Shown here: one piece after another, positions 7,308 through 15,763 of the stretch | Layout of the letters: every line of letters starts with the position of its first letter | Position numbering within the stretch: the stretch's first letter is position 1 | Assembly: GCF_001896205.1 (NCBI RefSeq) | Contig: NZ_MPNU01000001.1 | Coordinates: forward strand, 2,210,215-2,274,214 | Origin: Edwardsiella piscicida | Lineage (GTDB): Bacteria; Pseudomonadota; Gammaproteobacteria; Enterobacterales; Enterobacteriaceae | Direction: 5' to 3' | Length of the DNA stretch: 64,000 nt | Made by a program: the position numbers and the translations under genes | Notes under the pieces: generated by a model | The model's input: the letters and a program-made list of their open reading frames with translations, nothing else | Told to the model about the DNA's origin: nothing | Databases searched by the model: none

Positions 7308-9422
7308 ATGAGACAATCCATGGTAGCGCGCGGAAGCCAGCGCGAAAGCAGTATCGATTTTGCCCCGCTGGTGCGCGCCCTGCGCCGCCAGGGCGGGAAG
7401 TGTCTTCTGGTCGCGCTGGTCGCCGGGCTGCTCGCCTACCCGCTGATCCGGATGCTGCCGCAGCACTATACGGCGCACGCCACGCTGCTGCTCAAGGCCC
7501 AGCCGGATAACATCACCCCGCTGCCGCAGGTCTCCGGCTACGATGCCTCGCGCAGCGACTACTACCAGACCCAGTATGCGCTGATGCAGTCCCGCAGCGT
7601 ACTGATGCGGGTGATCAACACGCAGGGGCTGCTGCAGGATCCCGCCTTTAACGGCGGCCTGCGCGACGACGGCCCGGAGAGCCTCCGCCTGCGCCAGGCG
7701 AATGCGCTGGAGCACCTGCGACAGAACCTGACCGTCAGCGGCGTGCGCGGCACCCAGCTGGTGAGCATCGCCTATGAGTCCACCTCGCCCAGCCAGGCGG
7801 CGCAGATAGCCAATGCGGTAACGCAGGCCTATCTGGCGGAAAACGTCGCCCAAAAGCAGCGAAAAACCCTGGCGGCGCGCGACTGGAACCAGCGGCAAAT
7901 GCGCGAAGTTCGCGCGCAGGTGGACGCCCAAAAGGCGCAGATAGAGGCCTACCTCAAGCAGCAGGGGATCCTGACCTTCCGCGGCGTGGACGGTTTTCAG
8001 ACCGAAGAGCTGGGCATCGTCACCAACCGCCTGGCCGACGCCACCCAGCGGCGGATCGCCGCCCAGGCGCAGTATGATGAGGTACGCCAGGCCGTCGCCG
8101 GCTCGCTGGAGAACGCCCTCTCCGTCCCGGCGATTGCCGACCACGCCCAGATCCAGGATCTGCGGATTGCGCTGATCCAGACCGAACGCAGCCTGTACGA
8201 GCTGCGCAAACGCTATGGGCCAGACCACCTGCAGATCCGCCAGGCCCAGGCCCAGGTCGCTGCGGTGCAGAGCCAGCTGCATCAGGTGTTGACGGAGCTG
8301 GTCGAGGGGATCCACCGCCAATACCTGGCGGCTCAGGATGACGAGCGCCGCTATCGCCAGATGCTGACGCAGCAAAAAGTCGATTTTCAGGGGCTGACGG
8401 CCAAGCGCGACCGCTACAACTCCATGCAGACGACCCTGAACAAAACCGAAGAGCTGTATAAATCCCTCTACCAGCGGGCGCAGGAGCTGACCCTCTCCGA
8501 CTCGCTGGAGCAGGCCAACGCCGAGATCGTCGATCCCGCGATCGCCCCGGTGCACCCCGCCAAACCCAACCGGACGCTGCTGCTGGCCATGGTCATCACA
8601 CTGGCGCTGACGATCGCCCTGCTGTTTAGCGTGGTGCGCGCCGCGCTGGATACCCGGATCTACACCCTGAGCCAGCTGGCCCGGCGACTGCGCCTGACGC
8701 CCCTGGGCGAGCTGCGCGTCTTTGACGACGCGGGCGATGGCGCGCGGCTGGCGCAGGCCATCATGAGCAATCCCGCCGAGGCCGAGGCGCCGTATGCCAT
8801 GCGCACCCGTCTGCTGCTGGCGTCATCGCCCGCACAGGTCCTGGCGCTGGTCTCCGCCGACGCCCGCGAGGGCCGCTCGCTGTGCGCCGCGCTGCTGGCC
8901 CGCGCCTTCAGCGCGGATCGTCGAACCCTTCTGATCGACATGGACTATCTCAATGACGACGGCCTGTCGACCGCGCTGGCGCCGGCAAGCGACGCCGGCC
9001 TGGCCCCGTGGGTGATGAGCGACGCCGATGCGCCGCCGTGCATCCCGCTGAGCGGGCAGCTGGATTTCCTGCCGCGCGGTACCCTGAACGGCTCTGCGCT
9101 GCTGCTGCTCTCCTCGCCGCAGCTGGCGCAGCGGTTGACCGAGCTGCGCCGCCGCTACGCGCAGATCGTCATCGACCTGCCGGCCCTGAGCCAGGCTCAG
9201 GATAGCCGGCTGGGCGCCGCGCTGGCCGACGCCTGCGTGACGGTGGTTCAGGCGGGCCGCCTCCCTACGCCGCCGCTGATCCACGCGCTGGCGGCGCTGG
9301 ACGGACTGCCCCAGGCCGGCGTCATCCTTAACCGGGTCACCCGCGCCAATCTGGAGAGCCGCGAGGCGCTGCGGGCGCTCAGCGTGGGCATGGCCCTGAC
9401 GCTGCCGGCCACAAAACCATGA
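7308..9422 (+). CDS. Wzc-like polysaccharide copolymerase with degenerate kinase domain
   Basis: 704 residues. An N-terminal Wzz domain (first helix about 37-55), a long coiled periplasmic region (about 170-400) with a GNVR-type end, a second helix near 425-445, and a cytoplasmic P-loop-like domain (about 495-690). Walker A' is recognisable (RTLLIDMDY near 542), but the Walker A region near 517 reads DAREGRSL, with Arg where the catalytic Lys is expected and no G-x-G-K-S/T. No tyrosine-rich tail follows. It probably controls chain length and couples polymerisation to the OPX/barrel pair, without normal BY-kinase activity. It begins three bases after the OPX gene. Confidence 0.85.
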   Translation: MRQSMVARGSQRESSIDFAPLVRALRRQGGKCLLVALVAGLLAYPLIRMLPQHYTAHATLLLKAQPDNITPLPQVSGYDASRSDYYQTQYALMQSRSVLMRVINTQGLLQDPAFNGGLRDDGPESLRLRQANALEHLRQNLTVSGVRGTQLVSIAYESTSPSQAAQIANAVTQAYLAENVAQKQRKTLAARDWNQRQMREVRAQVDAQKAQIEAYLKQQGILTFRGVDGFQTEELGIVTNRLADATQRRIAAQAQYDEVRQAVAGSLENALSVPAIADHAQIQDLRIALIQTERSLYELRKRYGPDHLQIRQAQAQVAAVQSQLHQVLTELVEGIHRQYLAAQDDERRYRQMLTQQKVDFQGLTAKRDRYNSMQTTLNKTEELYKSLYQRAQELTLSDSLEQANAEIVDPAIAPVHPAKPNRTLLLAMVITLALTIALLFSVVRAALDTRIYTLSQLARRLRLTPLGELRVFDDAGDGARLAQAIMSNPAEAEAPYAMRTRLLLASSPAQVLALVSADAREGRSLCAALLARAFSADRRTLLIDMDYLNDDGLSTALAPASDAGLAPWVMSDADAPPCIPLSGQLDFLPRGTLNGSALLLLSSPQLAQRLTELRRRYAQIVIDLPALSQAQDSRLGAALADACVTVVQAGRLPTPPLIHALAALDGLPQAGVILNRVTRANLESREALRALSVGMALTLPATKP

Positions 9423-10636
9423 ACCTGCTGCGCGGCATCTCCACCCTGGCCGGATCGTCGGTGCTCTCCCAGCTCATCGGCGCCCTCTCCCTGTGGCTGG
9501 TCTCCCACCGCTATGGCATGAGCGAGGTCGGCACCTATGGCCTGATGTACAGCATGGTGCTGATCGGTGCCCAGGTCAGTACCTTCGCCTCACAGCTGCT
9601 GATCCCGCGCCAAACGGCGGAGACGCTGGGGCAGAACGTCGCGTTCTGCCTGCTGCAGAGCCTGCTGCTGGCGCTGCCCTATGCCCTGCTGTGCGCCTGG
9701 CTCTTTCAGCGCAGTCCGCTCCAGCTCTACCTGCTGACCTGGAGCTACGCCCTGGTGCTGATCGCCGAAAACCTGTGCCTGCGCGATGGGCACTACCGCG
9801 CCCTGGCGCTGCAGCGCCTGGCGATGTCCGGCGTCGTCGTGGCCGCCCTGCTGCTGACGCGCAGCCCCGCCCAGTTCTACTGGGGCTGGACGCTGGCCAT
9901 GCTGCTGCTGATGCTGATCTGCCTGCTGCGCCGCCTGCGCCACCAACGCCTCACCCGCCGCCAGCTGGCCCCCGCGGCCAATCTGGCCTTCGCCCGCGCC
10001 CACTGGCGCCACCTGAGCCGGGTCGGCAGCGCAGAGGTGCTGGCCATGGCCAACAACAACCTGCCCATTATCCTGATCAACTTTTGGTTCTCGTCGCTGA
10101 CGGCGGGCTACTTCGCCATCGTCAGCCGCTTTTGTCTGGCGCCGGTGATGATCGCCGGCAACGCGGTGCGCAGCGCCATCTTTTCCCGCTGGTCGGCCGA
10201 CTTCCGCCAGCGGCGCTTCAACGCCGCAGAATACCGGCGAATTCGCCTGCTGCTGCTGGGATTGGGGGGCGCCGCCGTACTGGGAGTGGCCACGCTCTAC
10301 CCGCCGGTGATGCACCTGGGGCTGGGCCACGGCTGGGCCGACTCCATCCCCACCTCCCGCTATATGCTGCCCTATCTGTTCGCCGCGTTGGCCATCAGCC
10401 CCCTGACGGTCATTGAGCTGATCTTTGGCTCCCACGCCTATTTCCTGCGGATCCAACTCGATCAGCTGGCGATTATTCTGCTGGCGCTGCTGGCGCTGCC
10501 GGCCCTGGGACCAGGCTACGGCGTCAGCCTGCTGCTGTTCTCCAGCCTGACGCTGCTGCGCTATGGCTTTATCTTCCGGCGCATGAACCGACGGGCGCAG
10601 CAGCTGCGCCAGCAAGGGGTGACGCCATGCGCCTGA
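9419..10636 (+). CDS. Wzx-like lipid-linked oligosaccharide flippase
   Basis: 405 residues, almost entirely membrane helices (about 12), with a MATE/Wzx-type N-terminus (GSSVLSQLIGALSLWLVSHR) and a conserved-looking VGTYGLMYSM segment. It belongs to the oligosaccharide flippase superfamily and should move the undecaprenyl-linked repeat to the periplasmic face. It overlaps the stop of the chain-length protein gene by four bases and the next gene, a Wzy-like polymerase, by ten. The Wzx/Wzy/Wzc trio identifies a Wzy-dependent pathway rather than a synthase or ABC pathway. Confidence 0.85.
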   Translation: MNLLRGISTLAGSSVLSQLIGALSLWLVSHRYGMSEVGTYGLMYSMVLIGAQVSTFASQLLIPRQTAETLGQNVAFCLLQSLLLALPYALLCAWLFQRSPLQLYLLTWSYALVLIAENLCLRDGHYRALALQRLAMSGVVVAALLLTRSPAQFYWGWTLAMLLLMLICLLRRLRHQRLTRRQLAPAANLAFARAHWRHLSRVGSAEVLAMANNNLPIILINFWFSSLTAGYFAIVSRFCLAPVMIAGNAVRSAIFSRWSADFRQRRFNAAEYRRIRLLLLGLGGAAVLGVATLYPPVMHLGLGHGWADSIPTSRYMLPYLFAALAISPLTVIELIFGSHAYFLRIQLDQLAIILLALLALPALGPGYGVSLLLFSSLTLLRYGFIFRRMNRRAQQLRQQGVTPCA

Positions 10637-12009
10637 ATACCGGCACTTATTTACAGGCGTACCTCTATATCACCCTGATCGTCTGCGGTACGGCGCAATA
10701 CTTCAGCGGCATCGGCGCCATTCTGTGGATCCCCTTCTTTATGACCCTGGCGATCCCCGTGCTGATGCTGCTGCAAAACCGCACCGAGCGGCTGGATCTG
10801 ACGCTGCCGGAGCGGATTATCCTGCTGCTGTACCTAGCCTTTATGGCGCTGAGCACGATCTCTACCCTGCTGCAGGGGGGGCTGACGGTGACCCTGGTCG
10901 GGTTCAAAAACGAGCTGGCCCTCTCCCTGATCGCGATGAGTCTGCTGCTCGGCTTTTGTCGCGAGTCGCAGGTCTACCGCCTGCTGCGCAGCCTGGACTG
11001 GGTGTTCTACGCCCAGTTTCCGCTGGTGATCATCCAGATCCTGTTTATTCTGCCCAAACGCATCGCCCTGCGCGGCGAGAGCGAGATGTGGGACGCGGTG
11101 GTCGGCACCTTCGGCGGCGATCCGATGGGGGGCGGCAACACCGCGGCCCTGGGGCTATTTTGCCTGCTGATCATGCTGCTGAAGGTATCGGCGTACCGTC
11201 ACGGCGTCATCTCCCTGCGCTCGGCGCTGCTTCACGTGGTGCTGGCCTTTGCCCTGTGCGTGGTCGGCGAGGTCAAGTTCGTCATTCTGCTGGCGCCGCT
11301 GCTGCTGCTGCTGGTCTGGGTGATGCCCAGCTACCTGCGCGGCATGGGGCGGATCAACCTGAAATCCCTGCTGCTGATCCTGCTGGGCGCGCTGCTGCTG
11401 GTGGCGCTGGCGATCCTGGTCCTCGCCTCCGGCTACACCGCCGCCTTCGGCGGCGAGCAGGGCCGCAGCGCGCTGGCCATCTTTTTTGACTCCATGGGCT
11501 ATATCGTCGATCCCCATTTCATCATGCCATCCGGCGAGCTGGGGCGTCTGACCACCCTGTTCTTCTGGCTGCAAAACAACGATCTATGGGGCATCTCCAG
11601 CCAGCTGTTCGGCTACGGACTCAATGCGACCAACAGCGGCAGCAGCGTCTCCGCCGGTTATCTGCACACCCTGTTTAACCTGATCCTCGACGCCACCTCC
11701 CTAAGCATGCTGCTGTGGGAGGTCGGTATCGTCGGCACCCTGCTGTTTATCGGCCTGATCGTCGCTATCCTGGCGGCGACCTGGCCCCGCCCGTTACTCT
11801 CGCCGACGGGCCTGAGCGACGCGGATCGCTATCTGCTGAGCAGCGCCCCGGCGCTGACGATCTTTGCCATTGGCTGCCTGCTCAGCCTGCCCTACAGTCA
11901 AATACTGATGATCATCCCCATGCTGCAATGTCTGTTTTATCTGGCGCTGGGCGCCCTGCTGGTGATCCGACGCGGCGTACGCCACTACCGGGAGGCGACC
12001 AATGACTGA
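10627..12009 (+). CDS. Wzy-like polysaccharide polymerase
   Basis: 460 residues with roughly eleven hydrophobic segments and one large loop (about 285-340, around GYIVDPHFIMPSGELGRL) in the C-terminal half, the usual form of Wzy and O-antigen ligase-like proteins. Sequence conservation in this group is low, so the call rests on topology, the large loop and position between flippase and glycosyltransferases. It should join repeat units in the periplasm. An O-antigen ligase-type WaaL is the other option, but a Wzx/Wzc operon favours a polymerase. Confidence 0.75.
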   Translation: MRLNTGTYLQAYLYITLIVCGTAQYFSGIGAILWIPFFMTLAIPVLMLLQNRTERLDLTLPERIILLLYLAFMALSTISTLLQGGLTVTLVGFKNELALSLIAMSLLLGFCRESQVYRLLRSLDWVFYAQFPLVIIQILFILPKRIALRGESEMWDAVVGTFGGDPMGGGNTAALGLFCLLIMLLKVSAYRHGVISLRSALLHVVLAFALCVVGEVKFVILLAPLLLLLVWVMPSYLRGMGRINLKSLLLILLGALLLVALAILVLASGYTAAFGGEQGRSALAIFFDSMGYIVDPHFIMPSGELGRLTTLFFWLQNNDLWGISSQLFGYGLNATNSGSSVSAGYLHTLFNLILDATSLSMLLWEVGIVGTLLFIGLIVAILAATWPRPLLSPTGLSDADRYLLSSAPALTIFAIGCLLSLPYSQILMIIPMLQCLFYLALGALLVIRRGVRHYREATND

Positions 12010-13009
12010 GCGCCCGTTTATCACCGTGAGCATTAAGACCTTTAACGAGGCGCAGGGCATCGCGGCCACGATTGACAGCGTACGGCGCCAACTGGCCGAC
12101 TACCCTCACCAGATCATCGTCGCCGACGGCCTATCGACGGATTCTACCGTCGCGCTGGCGCTGGCGCAGGGGGCCCGGGTGATCACCCTGACCCACCCAG
12201 CAGATCGCTGCTGCGGCGTCGGCCACCAGATGGGCTACCTGTTTAGCCAGGGCGAGTATCTGCTGCTGCTGGACGGCGACATGATCCTCGCCCCCGGCTT
12301 TATCGACGCCGCGGTCGACTTTTTATCCCACCATCCCGACTACGCCGGCGTAGCGGGCCAGGTCGAGATGGATGACGCCGCCAACCATGACTTTCGCTCG
12401 CGCCGGCAGCGTCTGGCGCGCATCTACCCGCTGGGCGACTGCGATCACCTGGGGGGCGGCGGCCTGTATCGGCGCAGCGCCATCGCGCAGATAGGCTACC
12501 TGACCAACCGGAATCTGCACGGCCTGGAGGAGGCCGAGCTGGGCATGCGTCTGGGGGCCGCGGGCTACCGCCTGCGGCGGCTGGCCATCCCCTACTTTCG
12601 CCATCGCTCTCACGCGCTGCCGACCGCGGCGATGCTGAAATACCGCTGGCGCAGCGGCTTTCTATGGGGGCCCGGCGAACTGCTGCGCAGCGCATGGGGC
12701 AAGCCCTACGTCGGCGCCGCGCTGCGCTGCGTCAGAAACGAGCTGCTGTTTACGCTCTACCTGCTGGCGCTGCTGCTGACCCTGCCCGCCCTGTGGTTTA
12801 GCCCGTGGCCTCTGCTGCTGATGCTGCTGCCGCTGGCCGCCTTTACCCTGCGTAAAAGCCTGCAAAGCCGCTCGCTGGCCGACGGTGCCCTCAGCGTTGT
12901 CACCCTGACGCTGTTTGCCGCCGGCCTGCTGCGCGGCCTGCTGCGCCCACAGCGCGATCCGCGCCAGCCGCCGGCGTGCCGGGAACGCGTCGCGGAGGGA
13001 CGTCTATGA
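12002..13009 (+). CDS. Family 2 glycosyltransferase with membrane tail
   Basis: 335 residues. The GT-A domain covers about 1-230: SIKTFNEAQGI near 10, ADGLSTDST near 41-49, and a DGDMILAPGF metal-binding motif near 92. An EEAELGMRLGAAGYR stretch near 180 fits the acceptor-side ED motif. Two hydrophobic helices follow (about 250-290). It transfers one sugar of the repeat unit on the cytoplasmic side of the inner membrane. The start overlaps the polymerase stop, and the stop overlaps the next ATG by four bases. Donor and linkage are unknown. Confidence 0.85.
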   Translation: MTERPFITVSIKTFNEAQGIAATIDSVRRQLADYPHQIIVADGLSTDSTVALALAQGARVITLTHPADRCCGVGHQMGYLFSQGEYLLLLDGDMILAPGFIDAAVDFLSHHPDYAGVAGQVEMDDAANHDFRSRRQRLARIYPLGDCDHLGGGGLYRRSAIAQIGYLTNRNLHGLEEAELGMRLGAAGYRLRRLAIPYFRHRSHALPTAAMLKYRWRSGFLWGPGELLRSAWGKPYVGAALRCVRNELLFTLYLLALLLTLPALWFSPWPLLLMLLPLAAFTLRKSLQSRSLADGALSVVTLTLFAAGLLRGLLRPQRDPRQPPACRERVAEGRL

Positions 13010-14229
13010 AGGTCGTTCTGGTCAATAAATTCTTCTTTATCAAAGGCGGCGCGGAAACCGTCTATTTTCAGCAGCGCGATGGGCTGCGGCGGGCCGGGGT
13101 TCAGGTGATCGACTTCTCCATGCAGCACCCGCGCAACGCCCCCTCCGCCTATGCGGCGAACTTTGTCTCCAACGTGGACTACCACCGGCAAGCAGGCGTC
13201 GCGCAGGCGCTGAAAACCGCCTGGCGCTTTATCCGCAACGGCGAGGCCTGCCGTCAGCTGCAGGCGCTCCTGCAGCGAGAGCGGCCGGATATCGTCCACT
13301 TTCACAATATTTACCACCAGCTGACCCCGGCGCTGATCGGCGTGGCGCAGCGCTTCGGCTGCAAGACGGTGCTCACCGCCCACGACTATAAAATCGTCTG
13401 TCCGGCCTACTCCTGCCTGCGCGACGGCCACCCCTGCGAGGCCTGCCTGACCGGCACGGTATGGAACGCCTTTCGCTACCGCTGCCAGCAGGGCTCCGCG
13501 ACAAAAAGCCTGCTGCTGACGCTGGAGGCGCTGTGGCAGGATCTGGCGCGGGACTACCAAAAGCTCGATATGATCGTCTCGCCCAGCCGCTTTCTCCGCG
13601 ATCTGCTCCAGCGCCGCCTGCCGCAGATCCCCATGACGGTGATCCCCAACGGCCTCGATGACAGCCAGCCCTTTAGCGCGGGTCAGGATCAGGGCTATTT
13701 CCTGTTCGTCGGCCGGCTCAGCCCAGGCAAGGGGGTCGCGACGCTGGCGCAGGCCCACGCGATGATGGCGCACCCGCTGCCGCTGAATATCGCCGGGGAC
13801 GGCCCGCTGTTCGACGCGCTCGCCTCCCGCTTTCCGACGGCGCACTTTTTGGGCTACTGCCAGCAGGGGGCGCCGCTGGATACCCTGATCCGCGGCGCCC
13901 GGGCGATCGTCGTCCCCTCCGAAAGCTATGAAAACTGCTCAATGGCGGTGCTGGAGGCTATGGCCCAGGGTAAACCGGTGATCGGGGCGCATATCGGCGG
14001 CATTCCGGAGCAAATCCGCGACGGCGTCGAGGGGCTGCTGTTCCCCCCCGGCGATGCCCGGGCGCTGAGCGCGGCGCTGAGCCGCCTGGCGGACGATCCG
14101 GCGCTGGCGCGACGTCTGGGAGAGCATGGTCGCCGCCGCCTCTGCCGCCATTTCTCGCTGCATCAGCACACCCAGGCGCTGCTGGCGCTCTATCAACGAT
14201 TACTGCGCGGACAACATCATGAAGAATAA
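13006..14229 (+). CDS. Family 4 glycosyltransferase
   Basis: 407 residues with the GT-B fold: N-terminal Rossmann domain starting KVVLVNKFFFIKGGAETVYF, HFHNIYHQLTP near 97, a Cys-rich insert (CPAYSCLRDGHPCEACL, about 130-146) frequent in one group of GT4 enzymes, FVGRLSPGKGV near 235, and the donor-binding E-x7-E region VPSESYENCSMAVLEAMAQGKPVIG near 304-328. The start at 13006 is chosen because it forms an ATGA overlap with the preceding gene and has a GGAGGG site; a frame starting at 12976 has no such support. It adds one sugar in the cytoplasm. Confidence 0.88.
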   Translation: MKVVLVNKFFFIKGGAETVYFQQRDGLRRAGVQVIDFSMQHPRNAPSAYAANFVSNVDYHRQAGVAQALKTAWRFIRNGEACRQLQALLQRERPDIVHFHNIYHQLTPALIGVAQRFGCKTVLTAHDYKIVCPAYSCLRDGHPCEACLTGTVWNAFRYRCQQGSATKSLLLTLEALWQDLARDYQKLDMIVSPSRFLRDLLQRRLPQIPMTVIPNGLDDSQPFSAGQDQGYFLFVGRLSPGKGVATLAQAHAMMAHPLPLNIAGDGPLFDALASRFPTAHFLGYCQQGAPLDTLIRGARAIVVPSESYENCSMAVLEAMAQGKPVIGAHIGGIPEQIRDGVEGLLFPPGDARALSAALSRLADDPALARRLGEHGRRRLCRHFSLHQHTQALLALYQRLLRGQHHEE

Positions 14230-15331
14230 GATAATCGTACTGGGAACCCGCGGGATCCCCAACGTGCAGGGCGGCGTAGAGACCCACTGCCAGCGGCTGT
14301 ACCCGGCGATCCTACAGCGGGCCGCCCTGAATATCTGCGTGCTGGCGCGCGCCCCCTACGTCAGCTTCCGCCGCGGCGCCTACCGCGGCGTGCAGATCCG
14401 CGCGCTGTGGGCCCCCCGACGCCGCGCCCTCGAAGCCATTGTCCACTCGCTGCTGGCGGCCGGCTACTGTCGCCTTCACGGCGCGGATCTGGTCCATGTG
14501 CACGCCATCGGCCCCGGCCTGGTGGTGCCGCTGCTGCGCCTGATGGGGCTCAAGGTGGTCTTCACCCACCACGGGGCCGACTACCAGCGGCAAAAATGGG
14601 GCTGGCTGGCCCGGCGTATGCTGATGCTGGGGGAACGCCTGGCCGTCCGCTACGCCAATCAGGTGATCGTCATCTCCGCCGGCATCGAGGCGCTGGTTCG
14701 CCAACGCTATGGCCGCGGCGATGCCCACCTGATCCCCAACGGGGTCTGCGCCCCGGCGCCGCTGCCGTCCCAGATAGCCCGGGATACGCTGGCGACATAC
14801 GGACTGCAGGCCGGGAGATACCTGGTGGCGGTCGGGCGCTTTGTCGAAGAGAAAGGGCTGCATGATCTGATCGACGCCTACCGCCTCAGCGGCGTCACGC
14901 TGCCGCTGGTGCTGGTGGGGGATGCCGACCATCCGGATGCCTATAGCCGCCGGCTGAAACGGCTGGCGCACCAGACCCCTAACGTGGTCCTTACCGGCTT
15001 TCTGCGCGGCGAGCCGCTGCAGGCGGTCTTTTCCCAGGCGGCGCTGTTCGTGATGCCCTCCTACCATGAGGGGCTACCGATCGCCCTGCTGGAGGCGATG
15101 TCCTACTCCCTGCCGGCGCTGGTCAGCGACATTCCGGCCAATCAAGAGGTGGGGCTGTCGCCCGACGCCTACTTCCCGCGGGGCAACGTCGCCGCGCTGG
15201 CGGCCGCGCTGCGGGAGCGCGCCGCGCTGCCGCGCGAGGACTACCGTTCGCTGCTCACCCGCTACGACTGGCAGCAGATCGCTGACCAAACGCTACGGGT
15301 CTATCATCAAGCCAATCATTCAATAGGTTAA
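14219..15331 (+). CDS. Family 4 glycosyltransferase (third transferase of the operon)
   Basis: 370 residues, GT-B fold. GTRGIPNVQGGVETH near the N-terminus is typical of the GT4 subgroup with a DUF1972-like start. HHGADYQRQKWGWL lies near 116, VAVGRFVEEKGLHDLI near 204, and the E-x7-E donor motif in PSYHEGLPIALLEAMSYSLP near 281. The ATG at 14219 overlaps the previous stop by eleven bases and is preferred to an upstream in-frame start at 14126 that lies inside the previous gene. With the GT2 enzyme, the other GT4 enzyme and the initiating transferase, this would allow a repeat of about four sugars, if each adds one. Confidence 0.86.
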   Translation: MKNKIIVLGTRGIPNVQGGVETHCQRLYPAILQRAALNICVLARAPYVSFRRGAYRGVQIRALWAPRRRALEAIVHSLLAAGYCRLHGADLVHVHAIGPGLVVPLLRLMGLKVVFTHHGADYQRQKWGWLARRMLMLGERLAVRYANQVIVISAGIEALVRQRYGRGDAHLIPNGVCAPAPLPSQIARDTLATYGLQAGRYLVAVGRFVEEKGLHDLIDAYRLSGVTLPLVLVGDADHPDAYSRRLKRLAHQTPNVVLTGFLRGEPLQAVFSQAALFVMPSYHEGLPIALLEAMSYSLPALVSDIPANQEVGLSPDAYFPRGNVAALAAALRERAALPREDYRSLLTRYDWQQIADQTLRVYHQANHSIG

Positions 15332-15333
15332 CT

Positions 15334-15753
15334 GTGGATACCCAGACCAAACAGCCGCGGGCTGTCACCTACTTTTATCAATCCCTGGACCCGGACGTCG
15401 CGGCGGGTCTGAGCGCGGAGCAAAAGCGGGCGCTGGAAGAGGCGGTGATCGCCATGACCCTCTCCTCGCGGCACCGCATTGACATCCGCCACGGCTTTCC
15501 TTTCTTCCACGCCCGCTTCTATTTCGTGTTCCTCTTTGGCCGCGACCTGCGCCGGCGGCCCCGGGAGCACCCGCGCTGGTACGACGCGCTGATCACCCTG
15601 CTGATCGTCATCGGCCTGCTGTTTTGCACCGCATCGGTGCTGCTGGCGCTGTATATGATTAAATCCGCCCTGCATATAGATATCTTTAAAGACTATCATC
15701 TGGGCGTATGGGACTGGTTTATGTCGCTGTACGGCAATCCGCCGCAGCGCTGA
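15334..15753 (+). CDS. Small membrane protein of the EPS operon, unknown function
   Basis: 139 residues from a GTG start two bases after the preceding stop. A soluble, charged N-terminal half (about 1-75) with a hydrophobic patch (FPFFHARFYFVFLFGRD) is followed by a strong transmembrane helix (about 88-112, LITLLIVIGLLFCTASVLLA) and a short tail with WDWFMSLYG. I recognise no catalytic motif. Its place between glycosyltransferases and the secreted DUF4832-like protein suggests a scaffold or regulatory subunit at the inner membrane, which is inference only. Confidence 0.65.
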   Translation: MDTQTKQPRAVTYFYQSLDPDVAAGLSAEQKRALEEAVIAMTLSSRHRIDIRHGFPFFHARFYFVFLFGRDLRRRPREHPRWYDALITLLIVIGLLFCTASVLLALYMIKSALHIDIFKDYHLGVWDWFMSLYGNPPQR

Positions 15754-15763
15754 GGGAGACCGC

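Noticed and set aside
6927..8555. 542-codon minus-strand open frame opposite the chain-length and OPX genes
   Set aside because: It is an antisense shadow of strongly supported genes, with low-complexity Leu/Gln/Gly composition and no start signal. High GC makes such frames common.
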